Assembly (NCBI GenBank): GCA_947623455.1
Contig: OX392536.1
Location: forward strand, 33,299,465-33,363,464
Reading direction: 5' to 3'
Origin: Mimachlamys varia
Lineage: Eukaryota > Mollusca > Bivalvia > Pectinida > Pectinidae
Length of the DNA stretch: 64,000 bases
The position numbers and the translations under genes were made by a program. Below are positions 52,161 to 64,000 of the stretch, one piece after another. The notes beneath the pieces were generated by a model. It made no database searches, was not told the DNA's origin, and saw only the letters and a program-made list of their open reading frames with translations. Positions within the stretch are counted from its first letter, which is position 1, and every line of letters begins with the position of its first letter.

Positions 52161-53060
52161 TCTGCAATAGAAGAAAAGTGATATATACTGCAAAGTCTGC
52201 AATGTGCGATATTTAACAAACATTGCATATGCAGTCTGTTGTTTTATGAAATAGGTATTTCCAACAATGCTGATGGTCTAGTATATATCTACAGGTTTAC
52301 ATTACAGCGATCGTTTGAAGGCATTCTTTGTGTAGAATCGAAAAAAAATGCGTTGAACAGAACCCCACACAATCCGTTATCGAAGAGTTTTTATTTTATT
52401 TTCAGAAGCAACTACAATGTATGTTAATGGTCCTACTCCGCTAAATGGTCAGTTAAATGCCCGACAGGCAATGTTTACACAATGTGTATATGACACATAC
52501 CCCCACTGTCTACTGGCGTTTTGTAATGACTCTGTATCATTGTCAAAAGCTTTATTTCATATTTTAAATGACGCCAACTATTATAATTTTGATGTGGTGA
52601 GGGTACACTGTATATCGACAACTGTGACATATTTTACCGATATCATTTCCAAATAATTTTGTACTTCTTGATGATAGAATCTTACACATTGGCGTATTTA
52701 CGTTCGTGGATAATAACTTTGCGTTTGAATTCTAGAAAGGAAATGTAGCAATTATGTTGCTTAAGATAAATGTGTAATATATGCTTATCGAAAACAATAT
52801 ATATTCTTCACTTTGAGCAGCGATACATAATTCATGAACAGACACACATAAGGCTACAATATAAACAACAGGATCTGTAAGGAGCAAACAATATAATCTA
52901 CAATATACGTGTTATCTAAATACGAGATAAACATAGCTCGGCGTTCAGTTCTAGCACCCCCTCCTACAACTTTGTTTTAGATCCAAACATTTGATTTTTC
53001 AACCCTGTACCCAAATATACTTTATATAGAACTGAAAACTGAAAGAAAGTCTAAGGAAAC
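52161..53060. other. Upstream of the GIMAP gene; no gene seen
   Basis: Likely 5' UTR intron and promoter of the minus-strand GIMAP gene, since an acceptor (TTCTATTGCAG) lies just upstream of its first coding exon. The plus-strand open frame at 52417-52656 has no recognisable feature. Confidence 0.4.
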
Positions 53061-53065
53061 TCGTT

Positions 53066-54338
53066 ATGAGATATTTCTTTCCCACAAAAGACAGACCACG
53101 ATATAAATATATTGTAGAGTGCTATCTTGGAGCATACTCTGTGAAAAACACGACAAAAGCTAAGAGGAATTATACTGAAGAAGATATAGTAAGGCTGATT
53201 GAATTCCTGGTGAACAATATTTTTGTTGAGTTCAGAGGAAATATTTTCCAGCAGACTGTTGGCATTCCCATGGGAACAAACTGTGCCCCACTCTTAGCTG
53301 ACTTGCTTTTGTTTTCATTAAAGGCTGAATTTGTGGAGGAACTAATAAGGACAGGCAAACAAAAATCTTGTAAAGTCATTCAACTTCACGTTCAGTTATA
53401 TCGACGATGTGTTGTCATTTAACAACAAGTAGTTTGCTGACCACGTCGATCGTGTATACCCTTCTGAACTATAAAAAGACACAACAGACTCTTCTACATC
53501 AGCTGATTTTCTCGTTCTCTACCTACAATGTAAACTACTGGTTTCAGATGTCGATTTCAATTTTCAAACTATTTTGAGTTCGGATTATTGTTTTGTTGAC
53601 GCTTCGGTATTCTCTATTTATTTCATCAAACCAATGTCAGGATATTTGTTGTGGTATATGAAACTGAATTTCTCGTGTTTTGTATTTATTTCCATTTTTT
53701 TCCGTTTTGTTGTTTTTCTATCTCAAATTTTTCTTTATCAAAACTATCAAGATTACATATTAATGATGCAATGATATTCAATATATCTCATGGCCAAAAG
53801 TTTAAGATTAATATCTTCAAGTTGATTTTACTCGACATTATATATGATTTTGTATTATGAATAACACGACAATAGCTAAGAGGAAATATACTGAGAAAAT
53901 ATAATAAGGATAATTGAATTCCTGGTCATCAGACTGTTGGCATTCCAACGGGAACAAACTGTGCCCGACTCTTTGCTGACTTGCTTTTGTTTTCATACGA
54001 GGCTGAATTTATGGAAGAGCTAATCAGGACAGGTAACAAAACCTTGCCAAATCGTTTAATTTCGCTTGCATGTCGATCGTATATACCCTTCTGAACATGA
54101 AATAAAGGACACAACATACTTTTCTACACCAGCTGCTTACCCCGATCTCTACTTAAACTACGACCAACATGAACAGCTTCCTACTAATCTATACGATAAA
54201 CGTGATGATTGCAATTTTCTGATCGTGAACTTTCCATTTCTTGATAGTAACATCCCTGCTTCTCCAATCTATGATGTTTACATGTCGCAGTTGATTCGAT
54301 ATTCTAGGGTTTGCTCTAAAAATCTTGATACTCTATAA
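53066..54338 (+). pseudogene. Decayed reverse-transcriptase fragments of a retrotransposon
   Basis: Two related broken fragments lie in tandem. The first (53066-53560) encodes IFQQTVGIPMGTNCAPLLAD, and after a frameshift the YIDD active-site motif near 53399. The second (about 53860-54338) repeats GTNCA and ends with LYDKRDDCNFLIVNFPFLDS and SQLIRYSRVC. These motifs belong to a reverse-transcriptase family common in invertebrate genomes; I suspect a Penelope-like element but cannot confirm it. Stops, frameshifts and a deletion in the second copy make both non-functional. No endonuclease domain or terminal repeat is visible. Confidence 0.8.
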
Positions 54339-54572
54339 TGGGCGGTTCCTTACATATATACATATTTTTTTATTTACTGACAGAAACTCAAGCAACTGTG
54401 AATTGTATCGACATTTTAATATAGAAGAATTTTGCTAGGGGTCAGATGGTAAGGTAGTTTGATTAAATTAGGAGTGAAAGGAGAAACTGAGCTGGGTTAG
54501 GGTTGGAGAATAAGTAAGGGAGACTAAGTTGAAAGGTGAGAAAATTGGAGTGAAAGTTAGAAAGTTAGTTTT

Positions 54573-54690
54573 GTATATGCCCGCCATGAAATGGGGGGCA
54601 TATAGTGTTACCCATGGCCGTCGCGTCGCGTCGCGTCCCGTCCCGTCCCATGATAATGTAACTAGCTGGGGCGGGGGCATTTATGTCCCA
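54573..54690 (+). mobile_element. Hairpin-headed repeat, short copy
   Basis: GCCCGCCATGAAATGGGGGGC forms a hairpin followed by ATAGTGTTACCC and CGTCGCGTCGCGTCCCGTCC, the same plan as the elements at 33117 and 42283 with different arm sequence. Confidence 0.55.
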
Positions 54691-54719
54691 CAGGCATTTC
54701 TAGTTACAAGCAGTTTTAG

Positions 54720-57700
54720 CTATAGTTTGTAGAAAATATATAGCTTAACAGTTTATAGTTTTGAGTTAAAGAAACACTTATTACATTGAAAGTGTATTGG
54801 TTATTTCATAATATTTAGATGGGTCATCAAACAATTTTCTTCAATATGTGGTTTGGGCAACTCAACACAGAAACCAGATGTTACATTTTATTTACTCTCT
54901 GTTACAAGATGAATAAATTAAACAAATATAATGATTATTGATAATAGCATTTTTAATATTTATGAATATCAGAGGTAACCACAATATTTTCTTTACAGAA
55001 AAAAATACATTTTTATAAAAAAAAACATAAAAAATCCTACATAACTGCAAAGTGACCCCTCCTCCTTTTTTTTGAGCCAAACAGCAAACAACACATACAA
55101 AATGAAATGTATCTTTATTTGGCGTCTATACAATCTCTATTTACAGCATAAAATTTCTCACTACATATGTTTCAAAGAATGTTTTTGATTTTCCTAAATT
55201 GGTATCTAAATTATATTCTGCCAGCTGCAAGACCTTTCTTGGTACAGAAAACAAAGTCACACCATTCAAGGTTGCAAAATCCAAGTTGACCCTGGATTTG
55301 AGTATACCATAGCATTTCACACTTGAGCCATACATCATTATTCAATCCAAGCACAAATGATTGTTTGTCCTAGCAAACTTTATGTGATTTTTGTCGGTGT
55401 GCGAAGGAACACTTAATCCCCAATAATCCTTTACTATAGTATTTTCAATTCTAATTTTCATTTACTATCAGGAGAAATAGCTACATATATGTCTATAAAC
55501 TGTCCACATTGACGAACACTAACATTTTCGTGCTTTTCCTCATAATTTATTTGTACATGGATCTCTCTTCAGATTCATGCTCTCCAAAAACTAATGCTGG
55601 TACATTTACCCTTTCAAAATGTTAATTTATCTTTTTCCGCAAAATTTTAAATAGAGGACTGATGAAAATTTTGAAGCAATAACCAGTCCGCTGTGGTATT
55701 TGAACCAGTCTCAGACTCTCTTTTTGCTGATTAACCCCTTGTTAATTTCTCTTCTCTGGCATCACAAAAGAAGACGTAACATTTTGAGCTATTTCTTCAG
55801 TATCTGGAATATCACCAGCCAATGGGAAAATGTGAATTAGGGACTTGGAGTGGTTGGTAATGAATTGTTTTTGTTACAATACATCACGCATAATAGCATT
55901 TTCATTTTCTCTCACTGACTTGCATGCACTATTAACATGACAGGTAAGTGTACTTCACATTGTTTTACTGTTTGTCACGATGAACTGCTATTCATGCCAT
56001 TGACCGTTGCCTACGCAAAGGTTGTGACGTCATAATTAACAATGAAAGATTTTGCGACAAGTTTAACTGCATGACCTTAACATAAACGACAGAACCATAG
56101 AGGGTCAGTATATTAATGATAGTATAAACATGTATTTAATATTGCTAACAATGTGTAAAATATGCCCATAATGTCCTGGATAGTGCACATGATCAGTTGA
56201 TGTAAAAATAAAATATCAATGTCGAGTGACTAGGATGTTTACTTGCCTTAACAGTTAGCCATTGAAAACTAATAAAGCATATTGAACCCAAGCACATTTT
56301 GTTCATAGTTTCTATGGTAATTAATTATACATTCATTGTAGATCTATAAGCCATTATGAAATTTAACATCTTTTTAGAAAACATTATTAGATCGAAATCA
56401 TTGATTATAATTAAGAAATAAACATATTCCATAACGACATGCCATTTATTCCCCAGCAATAACATTTAGCAACTACCCAGACATTAGATGTGACGTTTTT
56501 CTGACCAAGAATTTTTTGCAAATGAAACCTGCGCTGCGCATGTACAACCACTGGATCGTACTTCAACAATACTGTTTAACAATGCTAGAGTCTATGTCCG
56601 GAATTTTATTCAGTCTGCAGGGTCAAGTCTTGATCAAGGTTACCTCATCAAACAAAGTTTATTTCTCGTCAATCAAAACTGCTCTCCTTGATTAGCTTAT
56701 GATCTGGCTATATCACGATTATAATTACTTTCATAAAAATTTTCAAGCTTAAGTTCAAGAGGAAGATCGCACAACCGCATTAAATGTAATTAACTAACAG
56801 AACTTTATGAAACCTCTCTATTTTTGATGTATGTTTTAATTCAGGTACTAATCACGATCAGAAATCCATCACTAACATCGTTGTGTTTACAAAGTAACTG
56901 AAAACCGGAAGTGGGCATGTTCTACAAAATATACCGGAAGTTGTCTAACAGTAGAAAAAGTGACGGAGAATTGATAACTCGAAACTATCCTATTGTGACA
57001 CGTACATGTAATAACCACAGTCTAGAAAAAAAGACTTATAGTATCATGAAAGGGAAAGTTTAAGAGCGGAAAATCGAACTAGTCCCATTTATCATATAGC
57101 TTCGTGTTTTGTATTTATGCTATAAATCTCCATTACGATTAGCAGGTCACGACTTAAGCTAGGACTGTAGGATATATATATTATTCAACAAAGAATGAAA
57201 TCTGTCCATTTAATGTAGTCTTATTTAATGGCGAATAACATGGCAGGCTTGGCAGCAGTGTCAGCCATGTTTCATAAACACATTTACAACATAAACAATA
57301 TATATTGAACATATCTATCCAACAAAGCTGGAGCACATAATTACGCAATCAATCTCAATAGTATACCCGACAATGTAAGTCGAAAAAAGAGAAGCAGAAA
57401 TTAGGGGTGGGATAGTGGGACAAAATAGTTTTGAGCGCCTTTATATCCACCCTGCAAAAAAGTTTGTTGATGTCACGTGACGTGAAACCAGCTATTTGAT
57501 TGGTTGATAGCCAGAGCTTATTTTAAGTGGGCGTACTCGATTGACCTTGGAATTTCTATAGATGTACTTCTCGTTTTTACAAGTAATTATAAGCAGATAA
57601 CAATATATGATATTCCGATGTACAACATAAAGTTATTTATTGGTATCAATGGTATGTAGTAACCTTGCCATGCTGGTTTTTGTTTTAGTGAGCTGCTGAT

Positions 57701-60700
57701 GTAAAGGAGGGGAAAATATGACTTCAGTTTCGTGATTGTTTACATCTTTTCACATCTGACTCTATAGTGTTTTTGTGTCTCAGTTCGTAGTCACCTTTGC
57801 ATTTTTTCCGTATAGTAACAAACTATGCAGAATTCACCAAAAAATACACATTTTTAAACAGATGGCTGAAATTCAGTAAATATTGATGATTCCTTATTAT
57901 CATTGATAATGTTTATTCATAGTATGTCTTCTCTCGTGATTCCCTGGTGGATTAAGGGTAAATATTAATATATAACTACAATAGTTCTTTTCGACAAAAC
58001 CAGGCTAAAATATGCTTCATTTCACGCATTTAATACCTAACATTTTCAATATTAATATACAAAATAAGTACGCCATTGCATTTAAAACCATAACAGTATA
58101 ACACTTTTCTTTAGACACTTACCGTGTAGCAGTAGTTCCTATCGTCACTTTAAAGCTCTTACGTTATGTCGATTTAACTCAAAACATGCTAGCAAATGGC
58201 GTTTCACGTTTCAATGTGAGAATCTATTCAGTCGCATTACCTGGTACAGGTACGTGAATCATTTCTGTTCCGAGAATTTACTTGAGTAACAAAATCCATA
58301 TATGCATTCAGTGTTTATGTAAATAGAACAATTATATAGTGGTGAGACGATATTCTAAACTTTAATTTAAAACACCCATGACGTATCACTATTTGCTTAT
58401 TACCAAGCTATACAATGCATATATACCGATCACTTAGCGACAGACTAAACAACATAACATTGCTATATTACATCTTTTGTCCCTATGTGCATATATGTAA
58501 TATTTAAAAGCACCGATTCTTATCAAATTATGTTATCAAATTACTTATGTATGTACATTTTTTTCTCCTCATTATAATAATAATGCATTTCTTTTTCCAT
58601 CCTTTCCTATGTTTTTTCTTCAATTAAACAGCCTTTTGATTTTTGACAAAATTATCAAATGAAAGGAATTTCTTTTAACCTGTATAGTTTAGTGTTGTGC
58701 TTTGTAATAAAACGGATATTGATTGTTATATTGCGAATGCTTGCTTTCTCACTTCAAGTCTAATAATGTGAAATATATCTACAACACGACGACACAGTGG
58801 TGCAATGTACCTACGATTTTAACATATTGCACACGCCTATTTTACAACACAAACCACATTTAAATCGGTAGCTTATGAATAGGGGACGATGGTAGTGTAT
58901 GCTATTTTGTGTACATGTAAACAGTGTAAATGAGACCGTCCTAATCAAATTTATCAACAGTATTGTACCATATTGGTTTTTTGAACAAATATACATGCAC
59001 CCGTGAACTCCCCGCGTATTTAAAAAATTTAAAACGAGACTGTTAGAGTATTAAGCAGCATTTCAAAATCTGCTAAAATACACGTTATAGATTTCATCGC
59101 ATTCCTATAACATATGCATACTTGTCTACCTTCCCATCAGGACATTCTACAGTAAGGATTGTTCGTGTTTAAACACAATTTATGTTTGTTTATATCAAGT
59201 GATTAATACATAATTGTAGCAACTGTATGCTAGAAATAGTAACTCAAAACAAAACAATGTGATTTGTCCCGATGTAACTTTATAATGTTTCTGATTAATA
59301 TGACTTCATTTACTTTATACATATGTTGGTGTGAAAAGTGCTTTTTATTGGTCCAATTTCTAATACTATCACCATTATGTGCAACTATTATGTCCTGTTG
59401 TTATACCAAATAATTGACTATTTAAAGAACACATTGTTCATGATGAATATTTTTTATTATTTACAAAAAAAAAAAAAAGAATAAATAAATAAAAAAAAAA
59501 AATAAATGAAATAAAAAAATTATTTGGCTAACTAAAAATACTACAACGGTTTTAATATTGCGTAAAGATAATTTTCTAGACAGAATATACTTTTTAAAGA
59601 AGAGTAAAATATAAACAACTATTGTAACTATATAATAAACAAGTTGAGTATGTTCCTTACCAATATGACACGTGTAGAATCAGAATAGCCGAGATTTAAT
59701 GCACACAAAATACTATCATACATTGTAGCTCATTTTCAAATTATGTTACGATGTCACCGTCTCTCCACCTGGTGTAATGCCAAGTCGTTTTCCATTGCAT
59801 ATGTAAACATATATTTATCGATTTTTGCTTCAATAAAAGTATTGCAGTAACATTACGTACTAAACATTTTCCCGTAAAAATACTTAAACTTATTTTCTAT
59901 GCAACAAAACTGATCATTGAGGAGTCATTTTATAAAACAATATGTGTAAAACGTAAAACTACAGCATCACTAAAGTCCAGAAAAAAACAGCAACAAAATT
60001 TCAGGCCCCTGTGGTCAACATCAAATAAGATATTAAACGGTACGTTTCATTAACTAATGCTACTTTTAGAATCACATTTATGTATATAGCAAAGGCCAGT
60101 TATCAAAATCATCAAGCTAAGCTTCAGCAGAATATGAGCTATTGTTTTCAAATTGCCTTTTGGCCATGATCTGTTATGCATCCGTATTCAGTTCTTGTTT
60201 CCAGGATCGTATGTAATGTTTCCTTAGTGCATACCTGCAGCTGTGCAGGTGTTTTTTTTAGACTGATAAGGAAACAATATAATTGCTAGGCAGTCATGTT
60301 AGATTTTTCACGTTTTAGTTTGTTGGGGTACTTCTCAGATTCTTCACATTTTTCTCATTTAAGTTTTTAATGGTCCATAGTCGTATTTAAACATATATAA
60401 CAGAGAACCATTTTTTTATGTTCTAGCTTACACTGTAGATGTGTTTCCACCCGCCACAATTAGAATGCACACTAAATTTTCTTGTATTTTATGAATCATC
60501 AGCTTGACAATAACTGAGGAAGAATCGAATGATTTCTTATATTTTATTTTCACTAGATACAAACAGTAATATAATTATATGTACATAATTTGTAGATATA
60601 CACTGCCATTTAAACGTTTTGTTACAAACTCGATGAAGGTTTGAGCTACAAATATCCTTTATTTGGAAGCATATATTTTTCATAACTATTTACTCTTCCA

Positions 60701-60740
60701 CAGAATAATGAAAACAGCAAAGATATCAAAGAGTGAACAA
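54720..60740. other. No gene seen
   Basis: Six kilobases of AT-rich sequence with long A/T runs (for example 59459-59520). No splice-bounded coding segment, RNA gene or large repeat that I can support; open frames stay below 70 codons. Confidence 0.5.
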
Positions 60741-60928
60741 AAACCACAATAATTACTTAAAATCGATTTAATAGGGCAAAGTCAGAAGAAAAACTATTTA
60801 ACATAGACACTGGAAAATAATAATGAACTGCATCTTAATGAAATAAAAATACTGTTTGGTTACTTGTATTCACGTTATGCATATCGGTTGATAGTTCATG
60901 AAAGCCTAAACGTCGCAACAATTGTTTT

Positions 60929-61289
60929 AAGCATTGATGACATTTTTTTTTAGTTTCATTGGGGTATGAAAACAATTTGTAGCGGATTCTTACAAAAGTT
61001 TGCAAGCAAAATATTTTTTCATAACCTTATGAAATTAAAACATAATTGACATCAATGTTTATAATTAATTTTTAAAACTTATCTTTAAATTTAAAACATG
61101 TTAATGTACAATTTGACTGATCTAACAACGGATTCATTTTTACAAATCAATACGCAACGTCAATTGCCGCATTGTGACGTCACATTTTTCGCATCATTTT
61201 TGGAATTTTATTTCATAGAGGTATGAAAAGAAAATCTCAACCAATCAGAAAGCCGCATTCTGCATACAATCAATGGAAAATTAATTATA
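60929..61289 (+). repeat. Dispersed repeat, copy 2
   Basis: Close relative of 27424-27795, from GCATTGATGACATTTTTT to CAATGGAAAATTAATTA, with small deletions in the left foldback. Confidence 0.85.
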
Positions 61290-61398
61290 CCATCTTGAAT
61301 ATAGGAAGCATAATGCTATAATTTTAACGAGATGATGATTTAAAAAAAAGATATGCATACAATTTACAGGATGAGATAAACTTATCCTATGCTCTTAC

Positions 61399-61446
61399 CA
61401 GTATCATTTGAAGATTCTCTCTTAACAACTTGTGTAGATTCACAGA
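61399..61446 (-). CDS. Candidate isolated 48-base exon resembling GIMAP exon 4
   Basis: On the minus strand TTTTACAG precedes, and GTAAGA follows, an open 48-base segment reading VCESTQVVKRESSND in phase 1-1. Its length, phases and partial sequence match exon 49215-49262 of the GIMAP gene (roughly half of bases identical). It may be an exon of a neighbouring paralogue or a relic. No companion zinc-finger exon was found nearby. Confidence 0.35.
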
Positions 61447-62725
61447 CTGTAAAAGTGATGAAATTGTCAGTACAACGGAGTGCATCATTAAATAAGCATA
61501 TGGATGATTAAGCTTATATCAAGTGAAATAAACATTGAATGATGTTGTTATTCCCAGATAATTACAAAACAACAAACTGATTTATTCACTTATTATTGTT
61601 AAGTGAGATGGAACAATATAATGCTGAACTCATACAATACATAAAGCTTACGCAACGAGTGGTTTGTTTGAATGGGTGATCTTTTTACGAGAGTTAATCT
61701 ATAAGCTAATTTTATCAAAAGTTTCAAAAGACTATATTTCGCGAAATCAACTCACGAGAGGAAAGTCATTGCCTTATCCAATAACATCGGTTTGTGTGAT
61801 TTGTTTCTACGGCAATCTCAGCCGAAAACATCGAGCATACGTATTGATTTGAATATACGTATACAAATGTCTTGTGGGCGTTGTGATATGACTCATATAC
61901 ATTTGTATAAAGAGACACAGATTAATGTTTAAACAATGACTTCGATTTACTTATCTTTTCATTTTCAAATACAATGTACATTCCATCAGCAACAACTTCA
62001 AGACACTAATTTAGTAAATGAAAGCTATTAGATACTGAATCTATGCAGTCTTTATGAAAAATAAATGAAACGCGAACTATGTGCACGTAAACATACCGCA
62101 TATCGGATTTTTAGTGAGTGTCTAATTGTAGCTATATTCTCGACAACACTCCATCGCGAAAAATAAAATATTGCTTAAATTGATTTCATCATACATTATG
62201 AAGATACAGTATAACATGAAACCATTAGGTGCAAAATGCTTTTATTTTAGAATAATCAATCACGTTGGCACTCAATGCATACAAATATATAACCTATTTT
62301 ATATTGAATCAGCAGAAATAAATAAGTACAATATTGTATTTTCTGATACTGTCTACTGTAGGGTGAAACAAAAAACCACAATAATTATTTAAACTTGATT
62401 GAATATGGCAAAATCAGAAGAAAAACTATTTAACATAGACACTGGAAAATAATAATGAACTGCATCTTAATGAAATAAAAATACTGTTTGGTTACTTGTA
62501 TTCACGTTATGCATAAAAGTTAATAGTTCATGAAAGCCTAAACGTCGCAACAATTAATACCCTCGTGAATATATGGAGATCGTTGCCATGATATCCTCTG
62601 TTCACATGTCCGTGATATATGTTAAGCAGACTTAGTTAAATATCGGCGTTGTCCATATTGCTAATATTTTAACAGAAAACGATGTAATATAATCTTTTAC
62701 AATTGATTTATGATATACATATATA

Positions 62726-62885
62726 GAGGATATCTAACATTGTCTTCAATATTACCAAATATATTTCACTAGTGGGGCTTATATTTTGATATTGTCACGA
62801 GTGTGCAGTACACGTTAAACATATCAACATATTAGCCACACGAGTGAAACATGTTTGGTATTACTAGAGATACTGGTAAGTATTC
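62726..62885. repeat. Foldback, family copy 2
   Basis: GAGGATATCTAACATTGTC and TATTACCAAATATATTTCAC are answered by GTGAAACATGTTTGGTATTA, as in 27188-27320, with a longer centre. Confidence 0.8.
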
Positions 62886-63317
62886 TGTTTATTACATTGT
62901 TATAACAAAATCTTTCAGAAATAAATAAATATAATATTGTATTTTCTGATACTGTCTACTATAGGGTGAAACAAAAAACCCATATATAAAATCAGAGAAT
63001 ACCGAATCGTCAACCAATCTATAATCCGAACTCAAATTAGGTTAAATAAGGGGCAAAATGTTAATACAGAACAGATGTACATGAAGACGATTACCTATAA
63101 TAAAACACGGTTTTGATGGCCGTGCCATGGCCGTACACTGTGTGTACAGTGGTGTACTGTATCTAATTCTAAATTTAAATGGTGCAGCATATGTGTGTGT
63201 TTCGTCATCTTTTGTGTATACAGTGTATAATTCCCTGGAGCAGAGCCCCATGCATACATGTATGATTACCTATAATAAAACACGGATTTGTATATTGGCA
63301 GAGACGATTATATAATT

Positions 63318-63496
63318 ATGTACCTGGTACTTGTCCGATCCGTTAAAAGGTCATTTAAATGGATAAATCGGTAGACTATATTTTTTGGATATACAACAAA
63401 TAACCCCACAGTGTAGTTTAATGCAACTGGGTCACTGTCAGTAAGTTCATATGTTACATGACAAAAACTGTCAGAATCTAGAGGAGGGCAGGGTAT
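63318..63496 (-). other. Possible unassigned exon
   Basis: A minus-strand open segment includes CHVTYELTDSDPVALNYTVG and VYRFIHLNDLLTDRTSTR, and ends at AG|GTACAT near 63320. Composition looks protein-like but I recognise no family and the acceptor is uncertain. Confidence 0.2.
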
Positions 63497-64000
63497 ATTG
63501 ACAGCTTCGAAAGATTTAACCGATAAAATATGCAAATCGATTTATAATTTATGATGGTAGAAATTAACACAATGATGTATTTACATTAGCATTCGGATTA
63601 TGGTAATTATGTTGTAACAGATAAATGTACATGTACGATATGTCTCGGCTTATGATCAACTCTGCAGTTTTTTCCGTATAGAAACAAAAACACAAAAACA
63701 ACCAGCAGAATACAATATAAAGGTACATTGTAGGTCTCATAACATAACGTTTAATCCCACTCTACAAAAACAATACCCGAACTACCACAGTCTATTCATT
63801 GTATGTCGTTTTAGCATTAAACAGCGAATACCAAAACAGATAATCTAGAGGCAAAGTATGAACAAAGGAGATATTCACATTGAGACCCTCGTAAAAGTAC
63901 AAGAGAATAAGACCTGATGTTTTGGAAGAGTAAACGTCGTCGTGTTCATCAACGACATCAACCATGCAAATCTTGGTCAAATCAAGGTAAATGTCATGGC

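Larger units (their letters stand above)
60745..62562 (+). repeat. Pair of direct repeats of about 190 bases
   Basis: 60745-60925 and 62370-62562 are nearly identical across AACTATTTAACATAGACACT, TAATGAACTGCATCTTAATG and GTTACTTGTATTCACGTTAT. A neighbouring piece (62313-62378) recurs at 62917-62985. Confidence 0.9.

Noticed and set aside
53066..54338. Endogenous viral sequence
   Set aside because: Motifs fit a non-viral retrotransposon reverse transcriptase; no gag, protease, integrase, envelope or long terminal repeats are visible.

Overview
The window reads as nuclear DNA of an invertebrate animal, most likely a bivalve mollusc. This is inference from AT-rich, intron-split genes, many short foldback elements, tRNA-derived SINEs, repeat families I associate with bivalves, an allantoicase gene and a GIMAP/AIG1 gene. 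There are no bacterial operons or CRISPR loci. Most long open frames are translations of repeats or shadows on the opposite strand of true exons.

Three genes can be rebuilt exon by exon with agreeing phases. (1) The 5' part of an allantoicase gene, minus strand, 10504-11657, runs off the left edge. (2) A complete HPDL-like gene (4-hydroxyphenylpyruvate dioxygenase-like), plus strand, 28334-36249, has five exons, about 444 residues and all three iron ligands. (3) A complete six-exon gene on the minus strand, 44161-52140, about 596 residues, joins two RanBP2-type zinc fingers to an AIG1 GTPase, a long coiled coil and a glycine-rich hydrophobic tail. Weaker evidence supports a fourth multi-exon minus-strand gene at 16415-21871. 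I cannot name it, and it may be the 5' part of the allantoicase transcript. There is also an isolated 48-base candidate exon at 61399-61446.

Layout: 1-6880 is a 41-base minisatellite. 6881-10424 is a foldback-type element inserted in that array. 10425-10503 is the rest of the array, which ends exactly at allantoicase exon 3. 11.7-28 kb holds the unassigned gene among SINEs, MITEs and foldbacks. 28.3-36.2 kb is the HPDL-like gene, with a 42-base minisatellite in intron 1 and nested transposons in intron 4. 36-44 kb is repeats. 44-52 kb is the zinc-finger GIMAP gene. 53-54.3 kb holds two decayed reverse-transcriptase fragments. 54.7-64 kb is mostly unexplained AT-rich sequence with dispersed duplications.

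The most striking observation is that both large minisatellites seem to have been seeded at exon-intron boundaries. The 41-base unit carries the donor site of allantoicase exon 3 with the last exon bases. The 42-base unit (14 codons, phase-preserving) carries the acceptor site of HPDL exon 2 with its first ten codons. Each gene therefore has an intron packed with tens to well over a hundred copies of its own splice site. The three named genes show no obvious shared pathway.
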